Below, piece by piece: positions 63,944 to 64,000 of a stretch of DNA of 64,000 nt. Origin of the DNA: Morinoia aosen. Taxonomy: Eukaryota > Arthropoda > Malacostraca > Amphipoda > Talitridae. The stretch covers positions 31,611,422 through 31,675,421 of the forward strand of contig CM059570.1 of assembly GCA_030386875.1 (NCBI GenBank), read 5' to 3'. Each line of letters opens with the position of its first letter. Within the stretch, counting starts at the first letter, position 1. Position numbers and translations under genes: made by a program. The notes under the pieces are model-generated. The model was given only the letters and a program-made list of their open reading frames with translations. It did not search any database and was not told the origin of the DNA.

Positions 63944-64000
63944 CAGTTCAATTATGACGAGTGCAGTGGACTCGAGGACGTACACGAACGGGCAGCGCAG
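63944..64000 (-). CDS. possible 3' part of CEP104 exon 1 at window edge
   Basis: The minus strand entering the window reads CPFVYVLEST in one frame, which resembles the first strand of CEP104 (a hydrophobic F-V-x-V run followed by Ser residues). Exon 2 needs a preceding exon ending in phase 1 if its acceptor is at 62761. I could not find a good GT donor in that phase: TAC|gtcctc and CTC|gtcata are phase 0. A phase-0 join to the alternative acceptor inside exon 2 (ggtgag|GACGCG) would work. The resemblance may be chance. Confidence 0.25.

Overview
This is a eukaryotic, almost certainly arthropod, genomic window: AT-rich background, GC-rich short exons with GT-AG introns, a tRNA-derived SINE, small inverted-repeat elements and very many minisatellites. 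The sequence alone does not settle the species; a crustacean or hemipteran-like genome is my guess. No bacterial features (operons, RBS, CRISPR) are present.

One gene explains all the coding signal I can support. It lies on the minus strand from about 62760 (or just beyond the right edge) down to a stop codon at 11473. It is CEP104, the centriole/cilium-tip protein. I could join 18 exons into one uninterrupted frame of 1191 codons; every junction is phase-consistent, 16 of 17 introns are GT-AG and one is GC-AG. The domain order matches CEP104: N-terminal jelly-roll-type domain (62.7-56.7 kb), coiled coil (51.8 kb), proline-rich linker (48.3 kb), TOG domain (31.3-22.5 kb), variable linker (21.4-17.1 kb), zinc-finger region (16.2-12.7 kb), and a basic C-terminal tail (11.5 kb). 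The first exon with the start codon is missing or only partly present at the right edge.

The rest is intron and 3' flank packed with tandem repeats, unit sizes about 14 to 120 bp. The largest are a 61-bp array with higher-order structure (2.9-8.6 kb), a 37-bp array (38.1-39.7 kb), a 53-bp array (19.1-20.3 kb), a 51/102-bp array (61.1-62.6 kb), a 51-bp array (55.5-56.3 kb) and a 25/100-bp array (29.0-30.0 kb).

The most interesting pattern is where the arrays sit. Many begin exactly at a CEP104 splice site, and their units carry copies of that splice site with a few to about 30 bases of exon: clearest at the donors of exons 2, 4, 8 and 10 and at the acceptor of exon 17. The last coding exon's tail is itself tandemly triplicated beyond the stop codon, and a 21-bp repeat has expanded inside the coding part of exon 18. 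The gene thus looks as if repeated local tandem duplication, seeded at exon edges, has built much of its intron sequence.

Dispersed elements include six copies of a roughly 230-bp element with TTAA-type inverted ends, three copies of a roughly 110-bp foldback element, a 223-bp near-perfect foldback, a roughly 300-bp repeat of unknown class in three long copies, and the SINE. Residue numbers below count from the first whole codon of exon 2.
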